NCBI GenBank assembly: GCA_964634885.1
Contig: CAZWLN010000020.1
Coordinates: 7,651 to 71,650 of the forward strand
From: DAINRZ01 sp964634885
GTDB taxonomy: Bacteria; Bacteroidota; Ignavibacteria; Kapaibacteriales; UBA2268
Length of the DNA: 64,000 nucleotides
Direction of reading: 5' to 3'
Part shown: positions 46,317 through 55,404 of the stretch, one piece after another
Numbering within the stretch: the first letter of the stretch is position 1
Layout: the number at the start of each line of letters is the position of its first letter
Program-made: the position numbers and the translations under genes
The notes under the pieces: model-generated
The model's database searches: none
What the model was told of the DNA's origin: nothing
What the model saw: the letters and a program-made list of their open reading frames with translations, nothing else

Positions 46317-46782
46317 TTATTCTGCCGAATACGCAGGGCTGAGGCTCGAACTTGAGAATCTCAGGCGTACCGTCGATTTATTGATCAAAGGCAGGACCGT
46401 AGCGCCTGGAGCCAGGAGTGCCATCGACCCTGCTGCTGTCAGTGTTGTCAACACATACATCGAGCTTCCGAAAATGAAAATCGAAGAGTTACTGGAAACA
46501 GTAAAGGATGTGTTTGATCTCGGCAACTGGGAAATCGAAGAACTGTTCCGGCCCAATCCCGAATTTGCCATGCATAGGACCATTCGGGACGTGGCTTTGC
46601 TGGCGCTGTCGCAGATGGGGTGGCAGTTAAGGCAATTGAAAGAACTGTTCAGGATGCATCCTGAAACAGTGGCAGACCACATCACACAGATCAGGAGGCG
46701 TATCGTTGCCGAGCCCGGGCTTAAAGAAGAATACCGGGAGCTTGTGTCGAGGATCAGAGCCCATGAGTGTACCGTCAATTGA
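46309..46782 (+). CDS. Partner of the DnaA-like gene, with a coiled coil and a second HTH-like region
   Basis: 157 residues from ATG 46309 (MDNYSAEYAGLRLELENLRR), preceded by GAGGAGAA; an in-frame TTG at 46294 is upstream. The N-terminus is a short coiled coil (about 8-28), the middle has KMKIEELLETVKDVFDLGNW, and the C-terminal region RTIRDVALLALSQMGWQLRQLKELFRMHPETVADHITQIRRRI has the length and spacing of a degenerate DnaA domain IV (SQMGWQLRQLKELF ... HPETVADHI). A regulator acting with the upstream protein is the natural guess. It converges with the ADP-ribosylglycohydrolase gene. Confidence 0.6.
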   Translation: MDNYSAEYAGLRLELENLRRTVDLLIKGRTVAPGARSAIDPAAVSVVNTYIELPKMKIEELLETVKDVFDLGNWEIEELFRPNPEFAMHRTIRDVALLALSQMGWQLRQLKELFRMHPETVADHITQIRRRIVAEPGLKEEYRELVSRIRAHECTVN

Positions 46783-46829
46783 ATGTTTGAAGGGGGGTGC
46801 AGATAATCTGCACTGAAAAGCAGGTTGAC

Positions 46830-47915
46830 TCACACACTGATCAGTGTTGCTGCGAGAGACCTGGCAAGGTTGTCCACAATGTCTGCGCCGTCCAGGCGCT
46901 CAATCCAGCTAAGGGGTAGTGACTGTACCCCGTTCAGTGCCCCGAGTATATTGCCTGTAATTGCGGCCGTACTGTCGCTGTCGCCGCTGTGGTTGACAGC
47001 GAGGAGTACAGCAGACTTGAAATCTTTGGGATAGGACAGGCAGCAGTATATCGCAATGGACAATGCTTCTTCGGCAATCCATCCCTTACCTAATTTCTCC
47101 ACGTTTTCGGGCGAGGGGTCTTTCTTTTCTGCCAGTTCCAGCGCTTTGTCCACAGCACGGATACACTCATGGGAATTGCGTTCCCTCAGCAGTATGTTCA
47201 TCGGTTGGCGTATGGCGTCTGTCAGGCTGTAATTATTCACAAGCCGTGCAATCATCAGCGACAGGAACCCGGCAGCGAGGTAACCTGTGGGATGGCCGTG
47301 AGTGATGGCGGCAGAGACACACCCCAGCCTGAAAGCGTCATAGTCGGAAATATGGTTGAGGAAGCCGACGGGTGCCACACGCATAACCCCGCCACAGCCT
47401 TTGGAATTGTTAATGGGGTTGGAGAAATCGCCGATCATACCGCTTAGCAGAGCGTTGACACAAGTAATGCCCGGCGCCCGCGAAGAAAAGAGGTAATCGA
47501 TGTCTAGCAGACGGCTTTCGTACAAGAGGGACTCGCGGATGTTTGTCCTGAAGTCGGGCACACCCTGTGTAAACAGCCACCTGACATAGGAAACATACAT
47601 CATCCTGATGAACTGCTTAACGGTGAAATTATTCCTGAACCTGCGGCAGATGGAGAGTATTCCTTCGGCAGTAAAGAGGGCCATCTGTGTGTCATCGGTA
47701 AACATTCCACAGTTACCTGGCAGTTCAACATAGTCGGTAATACCTTTCCTGCCGTATCTTTCCCTGATTGACTCCAGGGGCATGAACTCCACAGGGGAAC
47801 CCAGAGCGTCGCCGATTGCCCCGCCTAACATACAGCCCCTGATCCTTGACCGTAACTCCCTGTCGATAAATGATATCTTCAAATTTTCCCTGCTTTGTTT
47901 CAGAACTATTTCCAA
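46830..47915 (-). CDS. ADP-ribosylglycohydrolase family protein
   Basis: 361 residues at most. Removes ADP-ribose from modified proteins or related substrates using a binuclear metal site. The motifs are GGAIGDALGSPVEF, FTDDTQMALFTAEGIL, GCGGVMRVAPVGF, THGHPTGYLAAGF and HSGDSDSTAAITGNILGA, which carry the metal-binding Asp/Thr residues of the DraG family. The start is uncertain: TTG 47915 begins the longest frame, but TTG 47882 with GGGAAAA upstream would also precede the first domain. The neighbours give no hint of target. No nitrogenase genes are present, so a DraG role is not implied. Confidence 0.88.
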   Translation of the reverse strand: MEIVLKQSRENLKISFIDRELRSRIRGCMLGGAIGDALGSPVEFMPLESIRERYGRKGITDYVELPGNCGMFTDDTQMALFTAEGILSICRRFRNNFTVKQFIRMMYVSYVRWLFTQGVPDFRTNIRESLLYESRLLDIDYLFSSRAPGITCVNALLSGMIGDFSNPINNSKGCGGVMRVAPVGFLNHISDYDAFRLGCVSAAITHGHPTGYLAAGFLSLMIARLVNNYSLTDAIRQPMNILLRERNSHECIRAVDKALELAEKKDPSPENVEKLGKGWIAEEALSIAIYCCLSYPKDFKSAVLLAVNHSGDSDSTAAITGNILGALNGVQSLPLSWIERLDGADIVDNLARSLAATLISV

Positions 47916-48105
47916 TATTTATGGCAATATAACATGGCAGGTTGATATAAGCAAAGGGAATATGGACACTGCCGGCCTGTAACTGACGATCTGCCCGTGC
48001 TGCTACTGCCGGGAACCTGTACGGAAAGCCCTCTGATTATTCCTTGTACTGCTATTTTTTACTTTTTTTATGGTCGAACGGGATTAATATTCGATATTTT
48101 TTTTG

Positions 48106-48113
48106 TAATTTTG
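48106..48113 (+). promoter_or_regulatory. Candidate -7 element of the guaB promoter
   Basis: TAATTTTG (TAnnTTTG type) within an AT-rich stretch, 76 bases before the guaB ATG. The region 47916-48189 is gene-free, AT-rich and separates divergent genes; no -33 partner is obvious. Confidence 0.4.
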
Positions 48114-48189
48114 TAAAATTTTTTACGACTATTTTCAATCAGAATTATTAATCTGATTAACTGTTAAGTAATAAATATATAAAATATAA

Positions 48190-49671
48190 ATGAGTAAAAG
48201 TATGGAACCCGGGAAAATATTAGATACAGGTATCACTTTCGACGACGTCCTGCTTGTACCCGCCTATTCCGAGATCCTTCCACGCGAGGCCGATCTCAGC
48301 ACAAGGCTTACAAGGTCGATTACACTCAACATCCCCATCATCAGCGCTGCAATGGATACGGTTACCGAATCCGAAATGGCAATGGCCATTGCACGGGAAG
48401 GCGGAATGGGGGTTGTACACAAGAATATGTCAATCGCAAAACAGGCTGAACACATCGACAGGGTGAAGCGTTCCGAAAGCGGAATGATCAGGAACCCGAT
48501 TGTCCTTACTGCGGACAAGACTGTAACGGACGCACTTAAACTGATGCAGCATTTCAGCATCTCTGGCATACCCATCATCGACGAGAACAAGAAATTGATC
48601 GGTATCGTTACCAACAGGGACCTTCGCTTCGGGCCTGACCCCAACGAAAAGCTTTTTAACGTAATGACCAAGGACAAGCTGTACACTGCACCTGTCGGTA
48701 CTACCCTCGACGATGCGGAACTGCTGCTCCAGCAAAACCGCATCGAGAAGCTGCCTGTTGTGGACGACAAGGGAATACTCAAAGGCCTGATAACCGTAAA
48801 AGACATTCACAAGAAACGCAGCCATCCGAACGCATGCAAAGACGACCAGGGCAGGCTGCGTGTAGGCGCTGCCGTAGGAATTGCATTAGACGTAATGGAC
48901 AGGGTCTCTGCCCTCAATGAAGCCGGTGTGGACGCCGTTTTCATAGATACCGCACACGGACACACCAAGGCCTTCATCGCCACACTCAGGAAGATTAAAG
49001 AAAAATTCCCCGAATTGCAGGTGATTGCCGGTAACATAGCCACGGGCGAAGCTGCAAAAGCCCTGATTGAGGCTGGCGCCGACGGCCTGAAGATAGGCAT
49101 TGGGCCCGGATCGATCTGTACTACGAGGATCGTTGCCGGCATAGGTGTACCACAGCTGAGCGCCATCATGAACGTTCAAGAAGTCGCAAAACAATACGGC
49201 GTACCGGTCATTGCCGACGGCGGCATCAAACAAACCGGCGACCTGGCAAAAGCAATTGCCGCCGGCGCCGATTCCATCATGATCGGCAGCCTGCTGGCAG
49301 GACACGAGGAAAGCCCCGGCGACAAGATACTCTACGAAGGCAGGGCTTACAAGAGCTACAGGGGAATGGGCTCGCTGGCAGCTATGAAAGGCGGTTCCGC
49401 CGACAGGTACTACCAGGATGTCGAAGAAGAGATAATGAAATTGGTTCCCGAGGGCATCGAAGGAAGAGTACCATACAAAGGCAATGTTGCCGACACACTC
49501 TACCAGCTTACGGGCGGGCTGCGCGCCTCGATGTTCTACTGCGGATGCCCTACCATCGAAGACATGAAGAAGAATTCGCGCTTCATCAGGATTACAGCCT
49601 CCGGACTGAGGGAATCACATCCTCACGATGTAATAATAACAAAAGAGTCACCAAATTACTTTGTAAAATAA
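48190..49671 (+). CDS. guaB: Inosine-5'-monophosphate dehydrogenase
   Basis: Oxidises IMP to XMP with NAD+, the committed step to GMP; cytosolic tetramer. It has 493 residues, full length. [12 protein letters not shown] starts the TIM barrel; two CBS domains occupy about 95-205 ([43 protein letters not shown]); the catalytic loop is [18 protein letters not shown] with C310; the flap YRGMGSL is present. It has the first transcription start of a two-gene unit with the M24 peptidase, whose ATG comes 11 bases after the stop. Confidence 0.97.
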   Translation: MSKSMEPGKILDTGITFDDVLLVPAYSEILPREADLSTRLTRSITLNIPIISAAMDTVTESEMAMAIAREGGMGVVHKNMSIAKQAEHIDRVKRSESGMIRNPIVLTADKTVTDALKLMQHFSISGIPIIDENKKLIGIVTNRDLRFGPDPNEKLFNVMTKDKLYTAPVGTTLDDAELLLQQNRIEKLPVVDDKGILKGLITVKDIHKKRSHPNACKDDQGRLRVGAAVGIALDVMDRVSALNEAGVDAVFIDTAHGHTKAFIATLRKIKEKFPELQVIAGNIATGEAAKALIEAGADGLKIGIGPGSICTTRIVAGIGVPQLSAIMNVQEVAKQYGVPVIADGGIKQTGDLAKAIAAGADSIMIGSLLAGHEESPGDKILYEGRAYKSYRGMGSLAAMKGGSADRYYQDVEEEIMKLVPEGIEGRVPYKGNVADTLYQLTGGLRASMFYCGCPTIEDMKKNSRFIRITASGLRESHPHDVIITKESPNYFVK

Positions 49672-49682
49672 GGAAAAAGTCT

Positions 49683-50816
49683 ATGGCAAAGAAAACTGTA
49701 ACCGAAAATGTTCCTGCATCTGCATACCCTAAGGTTGTCGATACGAGGCTTCACCAGATATACGCAACCATCGACGACCTGAAGGTCGATTCGCTCGTTG
49801 TTACCTATCTGCCCAATATCCGCTACCTTACCAATTTCTCCGGCTCGGCAGCGACTCTCTTCATTACCGAGAAAGAAATGGTGTTCATCACTGACGACAG
49901 GTATGAAGAGCAAATCAAGGACGAACTTTTTCATCTGCCCGGTATGAAAACTTATATCAGCAGAGACCCCTGGACTTTCATCAAAAAAGAAAAACTTCTG
50001 AAGGGCGTGTCCTCGATGGCCTTCGAATCAGACAGAATGTCCTACGCCGACGCTGTCCAGATCAGGAATGTCATCAGGCCCATCAAATTCAAGCCCTACA
50101 ATTTCGTTGTCGAAAGGTTTACTCAGCCCAAATCTAACGAAGAACTCGAATATATACGTAAATCCGGTGTGATGGCCCTCGAAGCTCTCGACAAAGTCCT
50201 GCCGATGATCAAACCCGGCGTTACTGAAAGGGAGATCGCCGTCGAACTCGATTACCAGGCAGCACTGCTCGGCAGCGAAGGCATACCGTTCGACACCATC
50301 GTTGTCAGCGGCCCCCGCTGCGCTCTCATACACGGCCAGCCCAGTGACAGGAAACTTAAGAAAGGCGACGTAATCATCGTGGACTGGGGCTGCAAATACA
50401 AAGGGTTTACCAGCGACCTGACACGTACCCTTGTCCTCGGCAAACCTACAAAAGAACAGAAACAGCTCTACAAAATCATACAGAACGCCAAGGACAAGGC
50501 AACTGAAAGCGTACTGCCGGGAATGAACGGCAAGACTCTCGACGGCATTGCCCGTAACATCATCAAAAAAGAAGGCTTCGGAGAATACTTCCAGCATTCG
50601 CTCGGACACGGTGTCGGTCTTATGGTCCATGAATTCCCGATCATCACATTCAGGAAAGATGACCAGATAATTCCCGAAAACGTCGTACTGGCAATTGAAC
50701 CGGGCATCTATCTTCCCGATAAGTTCGGCATCAGGATTGAAGACGAAATCCAGGTTACCAAGAACGGCGGAAAACCGCTCACGATTGCACCCGATGACCT
50801 GATCTCTTTAGGATAG
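49683..50816 (+). CDS. M24-family Xaa-Pro peptidase
   Basis: 377 residues from ATG 49683 (MAKKTVTENVPASAYPK); the frame extends upstream into guaB but that part overlaps it. An N-terminal creatinase-type domain (about 20-145) and a C-terminal pita-bread metallopeptidase with the dinuclear metal ligands: two Asp in IIVDWGCKYKGFTSDLTRT, His in HSLGHGVGLMVHEFP, and two Glu in LAIEPGIYLPDKFGIRIEDEI. It cleaves N-terminal residues before proline. Shorter than the second M24 enzyme at 55833 and lacking its AMP_N domain, so it is the PepQ/YpdF-like type. A hairpin terminator follows at 50877. Confidence 0.88.
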   Translation: MAKKTVTENVPASAYPKVVDTRLHQIYATIDDLKVDSLVVTYLPNIRYLTNFSGSAATLFITEKEMVFITDDRYEEQIKDELFHLPGMKTYISRDPWTFIKKEKLLKGVSSMAFESDRMSYADAVQIRNVIRPIKFKPYNFVVERFTQPKSNEELEYIRKSGVMALEALDKVLPMIKPGVTEREIAVELDYQAALLGSEGIPFDTIVVSGPRCALIHGQPSDRKLKKGDVIIVDWGCKYKGFTSDLTRTLVLGKPTKEQKQLYKIIQNAKDKATESVLPGMNGKTLDGIARNIIKKEGFGEYFQHSLGHGVGLMVHEFPIITFRKDDQIIPENVVLAIEPGIYLPDKFGIRIEDEIQVTKNGGKPLTIAPDDLISLG

Positions 50817-50876
50817 TGTGTTATTTACCTTAATTATTAATATGATTTCGGACAGCAGGATAAATAAAAATACAGC

Positions 50877-50905
50877 GCCCCGGCAGATGCCGGGGTTTCC
50901 TTTTT
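50877..50905 (+). terminator. Terminator of the guaB-peptidase unit
   Basis: CCCCGGC pairs with GCCGGGG around a four-base loop (AGAT), preceded by G and followed by TTTCCTTTTT. It is 60 bases after the stop of the M24 gene. Confidence 0.75.
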
Positions 50906-50930
50906 GTCTGCTTACTACCGGAGTAGCTTT

Positions 50931-51358
50931 CCCCACCTTGGATAAGGAGGGGGCAGGGGGTGGTTGGACTCTTCCGATTCAAACAGCCGGATTTCCACCC
51001 CACCTAAATCCTCCCCAGGGGGAGGACTTAAAGACACAATGTCAACTCTCTTNNNNNNNNNNNNNNNNNNNNNNNNNNNNNNNNNNNNNNNNNNNNNNNN
51101 NNNNNNNNNNNNNNNNNNNNNNNNNNNNNNNNNNNNNNNNNNNNNNNNNNNNCCCCACCTAAATCCTCCCCAGGGGGAGGACTTAAAGACACAATGTCAA
51201 CTCTCTTCTTTCCCCACCTTGGATAAGGAGGGGGCAGGGGGTGGTTGGACTCTTCCGATTCAAACAGCCGGATTTCCACCCCACCTAAATCCTCCCCAGG
51301 GGGAGGACTTAAAGACACAATGTCAACTCTCTTATTTCCCCACCTTGGATAAAGAGGC
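50931..51358. repeat. Tandem array of a 126-base unit (repeat block C), with a 100-N gap
   Basis: The word CCCCACCTTG recurs at 50931, 51212 and 51338; the last two are exactly 126 bases apart. Each unit carries a CCCCACCTT-GGAT-AAGGAGGGG near-hairpin, the GGGGGTGGTTGG segment (inverse of the one in blocks A and D), a CCCAGG/CCTGGG-like CCTCCCCAGGGGGAGG palindrome and ACTTAAAGACACAATG. Between copies 1 and 2 the gap of 100 N would be 71 bases if the phase is kept, or 71 plus multiples of 126. The whole stretch 50817-51442 holds no supported gene; open frames through it are repeat artefacts. Confidence 0.85.
51053..51152. other. Assembly gap (100 N)
   Basis: Exactly 100 undetermined bases inside the 126-base tandem repeat; true length unknown. 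Confidence 0.98.
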
Positions 51359-51442
51359 GCAGAAGGGCTGTTTCGAAAATATTATATCCACAGTTCCGGC
51401 CTCAGGTCCGGCTAATTTTTCCTTCAACCAAATCAATTAACC

Positions 51443-52699
51443 ATGCAGGAAAAAACAGTATTAGTGGTAGCTTACTATTTCCCTCCGATGGGCCTGAGTG
51501 GGGTACAACGCACACTTAAGTTTGCTAAGTACTTGCCCGAGTACGGATGGAAGCCATTAATACTCACAAGCCACATAACACCCTATTACGCCTATGACGA
51601 GGCCCTCGAAAAAGAGCTGGCACAGTTGGAGATACCTGTCTTCAGGACAACGAGCAAAAGGAAAGTAAAGGCTAAAGCAGTTAAGTTCCCTTCTACTATC
51701 GTTCAGAAGCTGGGCAGGTACTTCTTCAGCGCAATATACCAGCCCGACAGGTTCATTGCCTGGAAAAACAGGGCAGTGCGCAAAGGCGAACGGATTGCCG
51801 CGAAACATCACATCGACGCAATACTCGCAACGGCCCCTCCGTTCACCGATTTCCTCGTGGCAAAGGAACTCTCGGAGAAACTCGAAGTACCCTTCATCGT
51901 AGATTACAGGGATGTATGGATCGACAATCCTTTCCACTACTTCCCCACGAAGTTCCACAAGAACTACTGCATCGGACTCGAGAACGAGATACTTAACAAG
52001 GCGAAGAAGATCATCGTAACTGCACGTACGACCAAGGAACTGATGATACAACGTTACGGCATCGTTTCCTACGACGACATTGTCATCGTACCCCAGGGCT
52101 ATGATCAGGAAGACTTCGCGCAATACAAAGACGTGGCGCCCAATCCGTCGAAGTTTGTCATTACCCACTCAGGGCTATTCCAGGACAACAGGACACCGAA
52201 GTATTTCCTTCGTGCCCTTGCCGGTTTTGTTAAGAAAAACAACATCGAACCGGGGAAATTTGAAGCCCGCTTTGTCGGCATCATGAGGAAGAACCACCTG
52301 AAGCTGATTGGTAAATACAACCTGCAGGGCTATGTCAACATCACCGGATTCCAAAACCACGGCGAAGTAATCAATCATTTGATGCAGTCTGATGTGCTGT
52401 GGATGTACTTAGACGACACAGTACGCTCCCCGGGCAAGCTCTACGAATATATTGGCGCCAGGAAGCCCCTGCTGATGTGCGTACCTGAAGGCGAGATGAG
52501 AAGGGTTGCCGTCGAAACCAAAGCAGCCATTGCTACTAACCCGAAAGATGTGGCAATGATCGAAAAAGCTCTGGAGACCTATTACAAGCTGTGGCAGGAA
52601 AAGAATTTGCCGGTGCCTTCCGGGCCGAATGCAGCGAAATACGACAGGAAACTGCTTACCGGCAGCCTTGCAAAAGAATTGGCCCTTATTACAGAATAA
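51443..52699 (+). CDS. GT4-like glycosyltransferase
   Basis: 418 residues. A GT-B fold is suggested by the N-terminal VLVVAYYFPPMGLSGVQRTLKFAKYLPEYGWKPLILTS and by the C-terminal nucleotide-sugar region (VITHSGLFQDNRTPKYFLRALAGF, NITGFQNHGEVINHLMQSDVLWMYLDD, SPGKLYEYIGARKPLLMCVPEGE). It would transfer a sugar from a nucleotide donor in the cytoplasm, for example for a lipopolysaccharide or exopolysaccharide. Acceptor and donor unknown. The UDP-glucose dehydrogenase at 34130 is not adjacent. It begins directly after repeat block C, which must carry its promoter or separate it from one. Confidence 0.85.
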   Translation: MQEKTVLVVAYYFPPMGLSGVQRTLKFAKYLPEYGWKPLILTSHITPYYAYDEALEKELAQLEIPVFRTTSKRKVKAKAVKFPSTIVQKLGRYFFSAIYQPDRFIAWKNRAVRKGERIAAKHHIDAILATAPPFTDFLVAKELSEKLEVPFIVDYRDVWIDNPFHYFPTKFHKNYCIGLENEILNKAKKIIVTARTTKELMIQRYGIVSYDDIVIVPQGYDQEDFAQYKDVAPNPSKFVITHSGLFQDNRTPKYFLRALAGFVKKNNIEPGKFEARFVGIMRKNHLKLIGKYNLQGYVNITGFQNHGEVINHLMQSDVLWMYLDDTVRSPGKLYEYIGARKPLLMCVPEGEMRRVAVETKAAIATNPKDVAMIEKALETYYKLWQEKNLPVPSGPNAAKYDRKLLTGSLAKELALITE

Positions 52700-52904
52700 A
52701 TAAAAAAAATTTGTTTATTAGTCCGTTTTTGCTAAATTGGATAAATTAACTTTTGTTAATATGATTATAAATAATTGAAAATTAGTTTTTAGTTGTGAAA
52801 ATTAAAAAATATTAATATATTTTTGAAAAATCTGATATTGAATCGTAAATAAAAATGATTTCTTTGTTTTTTGAGTTATTTTAAACAATAAGTTGAGGTA
52901 TTTA

Positions 52905-54080
52905 ATGAAAATATTCAATGTAAAACTGTTAATGGCCTTCCTGGTACTGGGACTGGCAATGTTTACAGCATGCGACGAAACGACGACAACGACGGACAGC
53001 GATCCGTACATCACATCAATTACGCCCACCACCGGCGACATCGGCACTGAACTTACAATCACAGGCGGCAACTTCGGTTCTGCCTCCGAAGACGGCTCTG
53101 TTTACTTTGGCACCGTACAGGCAAAAGGTGAAGTTGGCGCTTCAGGCAGCGACTACATTTCCTGGACCGACACCCAGATCAAGGTGAAGATACCTGCAGA
53201 AACAGTTCCAGGTACAGTAGCAGTTAAAGTGTACAACGGCACAACAGGGACTTACAGTACAGTGAAAAACATTACCGTTGGTTCGGCTCCTTCAGCTCCT
53301 TCCAATGCACAAGTAGCATCAAAAAGCAATGTTGCACTTATTATTAAATGGACATGTTCCACAGATGATAAATTAGCCTATCACAAAGTCTATGTTTATG
53401 ATGGAGCTACATTAAAAACAACTGCTCAAACAAGCGATAAAACAACCGATCGTCTTACAGTATCCGGTTTAACAGAAGGTGTTGTTTACACGTTTAAAGT
53501 TGTTGCCGTCAATACATACGGACTTGAGAGCACACAGGATGTTTCGGTTTCCTGGTCTCCTGCCAGCAGATTCTATGATGAAACAACAGTAAAAATGTAT
53601 GAATATGCTTCGTCAAATGGCAGCGGCATCGACTTATATGACGCTACAAGTGCCGGTCCCAAGAATTTGGGTGTTAGTGATAAAGCTTCCTGGAACATAG
53701 GAATCGATACCAGGAATGGTAAAGTAATGTTCCAAACAGGTACTAAATGCTCTGTCGGAACTGTAGCTGCCCAGGTTACAGAAATGAATACAACTAATTA
53801 CTACGACAACGCAACCTCATTAGATAATGTTTTTGATTCACAAGCATTGTCAACCGGCACTTTTACAGAAAATGAGTTTGAATTGAATCCTGCATCCTAT
53901 AGTGGCGACGGCCTTGTAATCATTCTTAGAACCAAAGAGCCCGGTCAAACAACATATAACTATGCTAAAGTTCTTATTAAGAAAGTTGGCGATAAATTCT
54001 TACAGGGAACGGCTGACGACAGATTTGTCGAATGTGTCATCTCCTATCAGAAAGTTCCTAATATTCCTTATGCAAGATAA
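52905..54080 (+). CDS. Lipoprotein with IPT/TIG and Fn3 domains
   Basis: 391 residues from ATG 52905. The lipobox MFTAC places the acylated cysteine at C23; a Thr-rich linker follows. Residues about 35-125 are an IPT/TIG domain (PYITSITPTTGDIGTELTITGGNFG), and about 130-215 an Fn3 domain (APSNAQVASKSNVALIIKWTCSTDDKLAYHKVYVYDG). The C-terminal 170 residues are an unassigned beta-rich domain. From about 53320 the codons turn distinctly AT-rich compared with the IPT half, suggesting the C-terminal part was acquired separately. A terminator hairpin follows. Confidence 0.8.
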   Translation: MKIFNVKLLMAFLVLGLAMFTACDETTTTTDSDPYITSITPTTGDIGTELTITGGNFGSASEDGSVYFGTVQAKGEVGASGSDYISWTDTQIKVKIPAETVPGTVAVKVYNGTTGTYSTVKNITVGSAPSAPSNAQVASKSNVALIIKWTCSTDDKLAYHKVYVYDGATLKTTAQTSDKTTDRLTVSGLTEGVVYTFKVVAVNTYGLESTQDVSVSWSPASRFYDETTVKMYEYASSNGSGIDLYDATSAGPKNLGVSDKASWNIGIDTRNGKVMFQTGTKCSVGTVAAQVTEMNTTNYYDNATSLDNVFDSQALSTGTFTENEFELNPASYSGDGLVIILRTKEPGQTTYNYAKVLIKKVGDKFLQGTADDRFVECVISYQKVPNIPYAR

Positions 54081-54110
54081 TTGAAATCATTGAATGATGA
54101 TGAAATATTA

Positions 54111-54158
54111 GAGGCTGATTCAAAATGAAAAAAAAATTAATTTTGGACAGCCTCTTTT
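54111..54158 (+). terminator. Long-stem terminator after the IPT lipoprotein
   Basis: GAGGCTGATTCAAAAT pairs with ATTTTGGACAGCCTC across an A-rich loop, with a mismatch region, and is followed by TTTT. It lies 30 bases past the stop. Confidence 0.65.
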
Positions 54159-54193
54159 CCATTTTTTTCTTGAATTTTGTTGATATTTAATAG

Positions 54194-54201
54194 TAATTTT
54201 G
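54194..54201 (+). promoter_or_regulatory. Candidate -7 element before the exported pair
   Basis: TAATTTTG again (TAnnTTTG type), 89 bases before the preferred ATG at 54291; an upstream TTTTG lies 14 bases before it, shorter than the usual spacing. Confidence 0.35.
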
Positions 54202-54290
54202 TCTTATCGTATTTATTAAGTGAATAATACAGAATTATTTTTTTTATATATAATTGTATTATGTTCAATTTATTTATGAGAAAGAGTTTT

Positions 54291-54725
54291 ATGAAAAGAC
54301 TCAGTGTATTGATTGGATTGCTCTGCTTCGTAATGATTGCGTCTCTAGTCAGTCAGGACGCTACAAAGAAGCAGTTCCCTGCAACAAAAAAACAGTTTCC
54401 TGCCAAAACCGAGAAAAAGGCAAAGGTACAGGAAACCGCCGGTATCCAGGGTACAGTCGTTTGCTTTAACGACTTCGTATTGAAGGGCAGCGTCAGCCTC
54501 ACCAAAGAAGAAGCAATGAAATATGTCGAAAACGGCGAAGCTCTTGCTTTACTCGTTGGCGACCCCAAAGACGGCAAAGTCTATTTTGTCTTCGACAAAA
54601 AAGGCGCCATCCAATCCCAGAAACTCGCTGAACTTGCCGGTAAACCGGTTTCAGTTGTCGGCGAAGAACTCAACAAAAACGGCGTTTTAGTTCTAATAGC
54701 TAAATCCATTAAACCCGTTGGATAA
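54291..54725 (+). CDS. Small exported protein, cysteine-poor member of a pair
   Basis: 144 residues from ATG 54291 (MKRLSVLIGLLCFVMIASLVSQ), where a signal peptide starts and GAAAGAG is close; ATGs at 54261 and 54276 are in frame upstream. A KKQFPATKKQFPAK direct repeat of six to seven residues and a basic linker lead to a domain of about 95 residues: GIQGTVVCFNDFVLKGSVSLTKEEAMKYVENGEALALLVGD ... GVLVLIAKSIKPVG (region). That domain aligns by eye with the next gene: GxVVC, KG, GAPLGVLxGD-like, and LIxAKxIKP. Family not recognised. The next gene starts 54 bases later. Confidence 0.68.
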   Translation: MKRLSVLIGLLCFVMIASLVSQDATKKQFPATKKQFPAKTEKKAKVQETAGIQGTVVCFNDFVLKGSVSLTKEEAMKYVENGEALALLVGDPKDGKVYFVFDKKGAIQSQKLAELAGKPVSVVGEELNKNGVLVLIAKSIKPVG

Positions 54726-54779
54726 TTAATCCCTTTTCTTAATTAACAAATATTATATTCTTTTCGGAGAAAAAAAGCT

Positions 54780-55286
54780 ATGAAAAATAAAATCGCATTG
54801 TTAAGCATTCTCAGCTTGATGTTTGTTTTCGCAATGAGTTCCTGCGGTAAAAAAGAAGAACCCAAAGATCAGGCTCCCAAGGATACTACTACTACTGTTC
54901 AGCAGCAGCAGGCGCCCGAAGAAACAGTTCCCGAAGGCTGGACCAAATTGGACGCTCCCGTCGTCGGTAAAGTTGTCTGCCTGTCATGCATCGTTGCTTC
55001 AAAAGGCGAATGCAAAATGACAAACGACGACGCAAAGATGTGCACGTCCAAAGGCGCACCCCTTGGCGTACTTGCCGGTGATGTATTCTGCTTCGTTTAC
55101 AACATTGACGGCTCCTCTGCCGACAAAACACTGGCCACTCACGCCGACAAAGAAAACGTCGAGTTGACAGGCTACACTAAAACTGTTTCCGGCATGAAAC
55201 TGATAATGGCCAAAGAAATTAAACCCGGACCGGTTGCTACCGTTGCCGAAGAACCCAAAAAAGACGAAGGCCGCAAAGGAAAATAA
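54780..55286 (+). CDS. Cysteine-rich lipoprotein, second member of the pair
   Basis: 168 residues. Lipobox MSSC gives C22 as the lipidated residue. After a Thr/Gln linker comes the domain shared with the previous gene, but with five cysteines: VVGKVVCLSC, KGECKMT, AKMCTSKG and GDVFCFVY. CLSC is a CxxC not followed by His, so a heme site is not indicated; metal or disulfide roles are possible. It ends KPGPVATVAEEPKKDEGRKGK. Family not recognised. The preceding AAAAAAG region contains GGAG and precedes the ATG; a strong terminator follows. Confidence 0.72.
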   Translation: MKNKIALLSILSLMFVFAMSSCGKKEEPKDQAPKDTTTTVQQQQAPEETVPEGWTKLDAPVVGKVVCLSCIVASKGECKMTNDDAKMCTSKGAPLGVLAGDVFCFVYNIDGSSADKTLATHADKENVELTGYTKTVSGMKLIMAKEIKPGPVATVAEEPKKDEGRKGK

Positions 55287-55310
55287 TCCGTAAAACGGCA
55301 ATTTTGTTAG

Positions 55311-55351
55311 AAAAGGCTGTTACTACTCCCGAGTAGCTTAACAGCCTTTTT
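55311..55351 (+). terminator. Strong terminator after the cysteine-rich lipoprotein
   Basis: AAAAGGCTGTTA pairs with TAACAGCCTTTT, with an inner CTAC/GTAG pairing; the last strand ends in TTTTT. It lies 24 bases after the stop. Confidence 0.85.
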
Positions 55352-55404
55352 CATTTTATATATAACAAGCTTCCTTCGGAAAGAATCAGCAACACCGTCA
55401 CATC

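Noticed and set aside
50877..50905. Possible riboswitch-like structure after the M24 gene
   Set aside because: A simple 7-base-pair stem followed by T residues is explained by a terminator.
50818..51440. Open frames crossing the 126-base repeat and N run
   Set aside because: Generated by repeat periodicity (126 is a multiple of three) and placeholder N; translations are repeats of low complexity such as PHLNPPQGEDLK.
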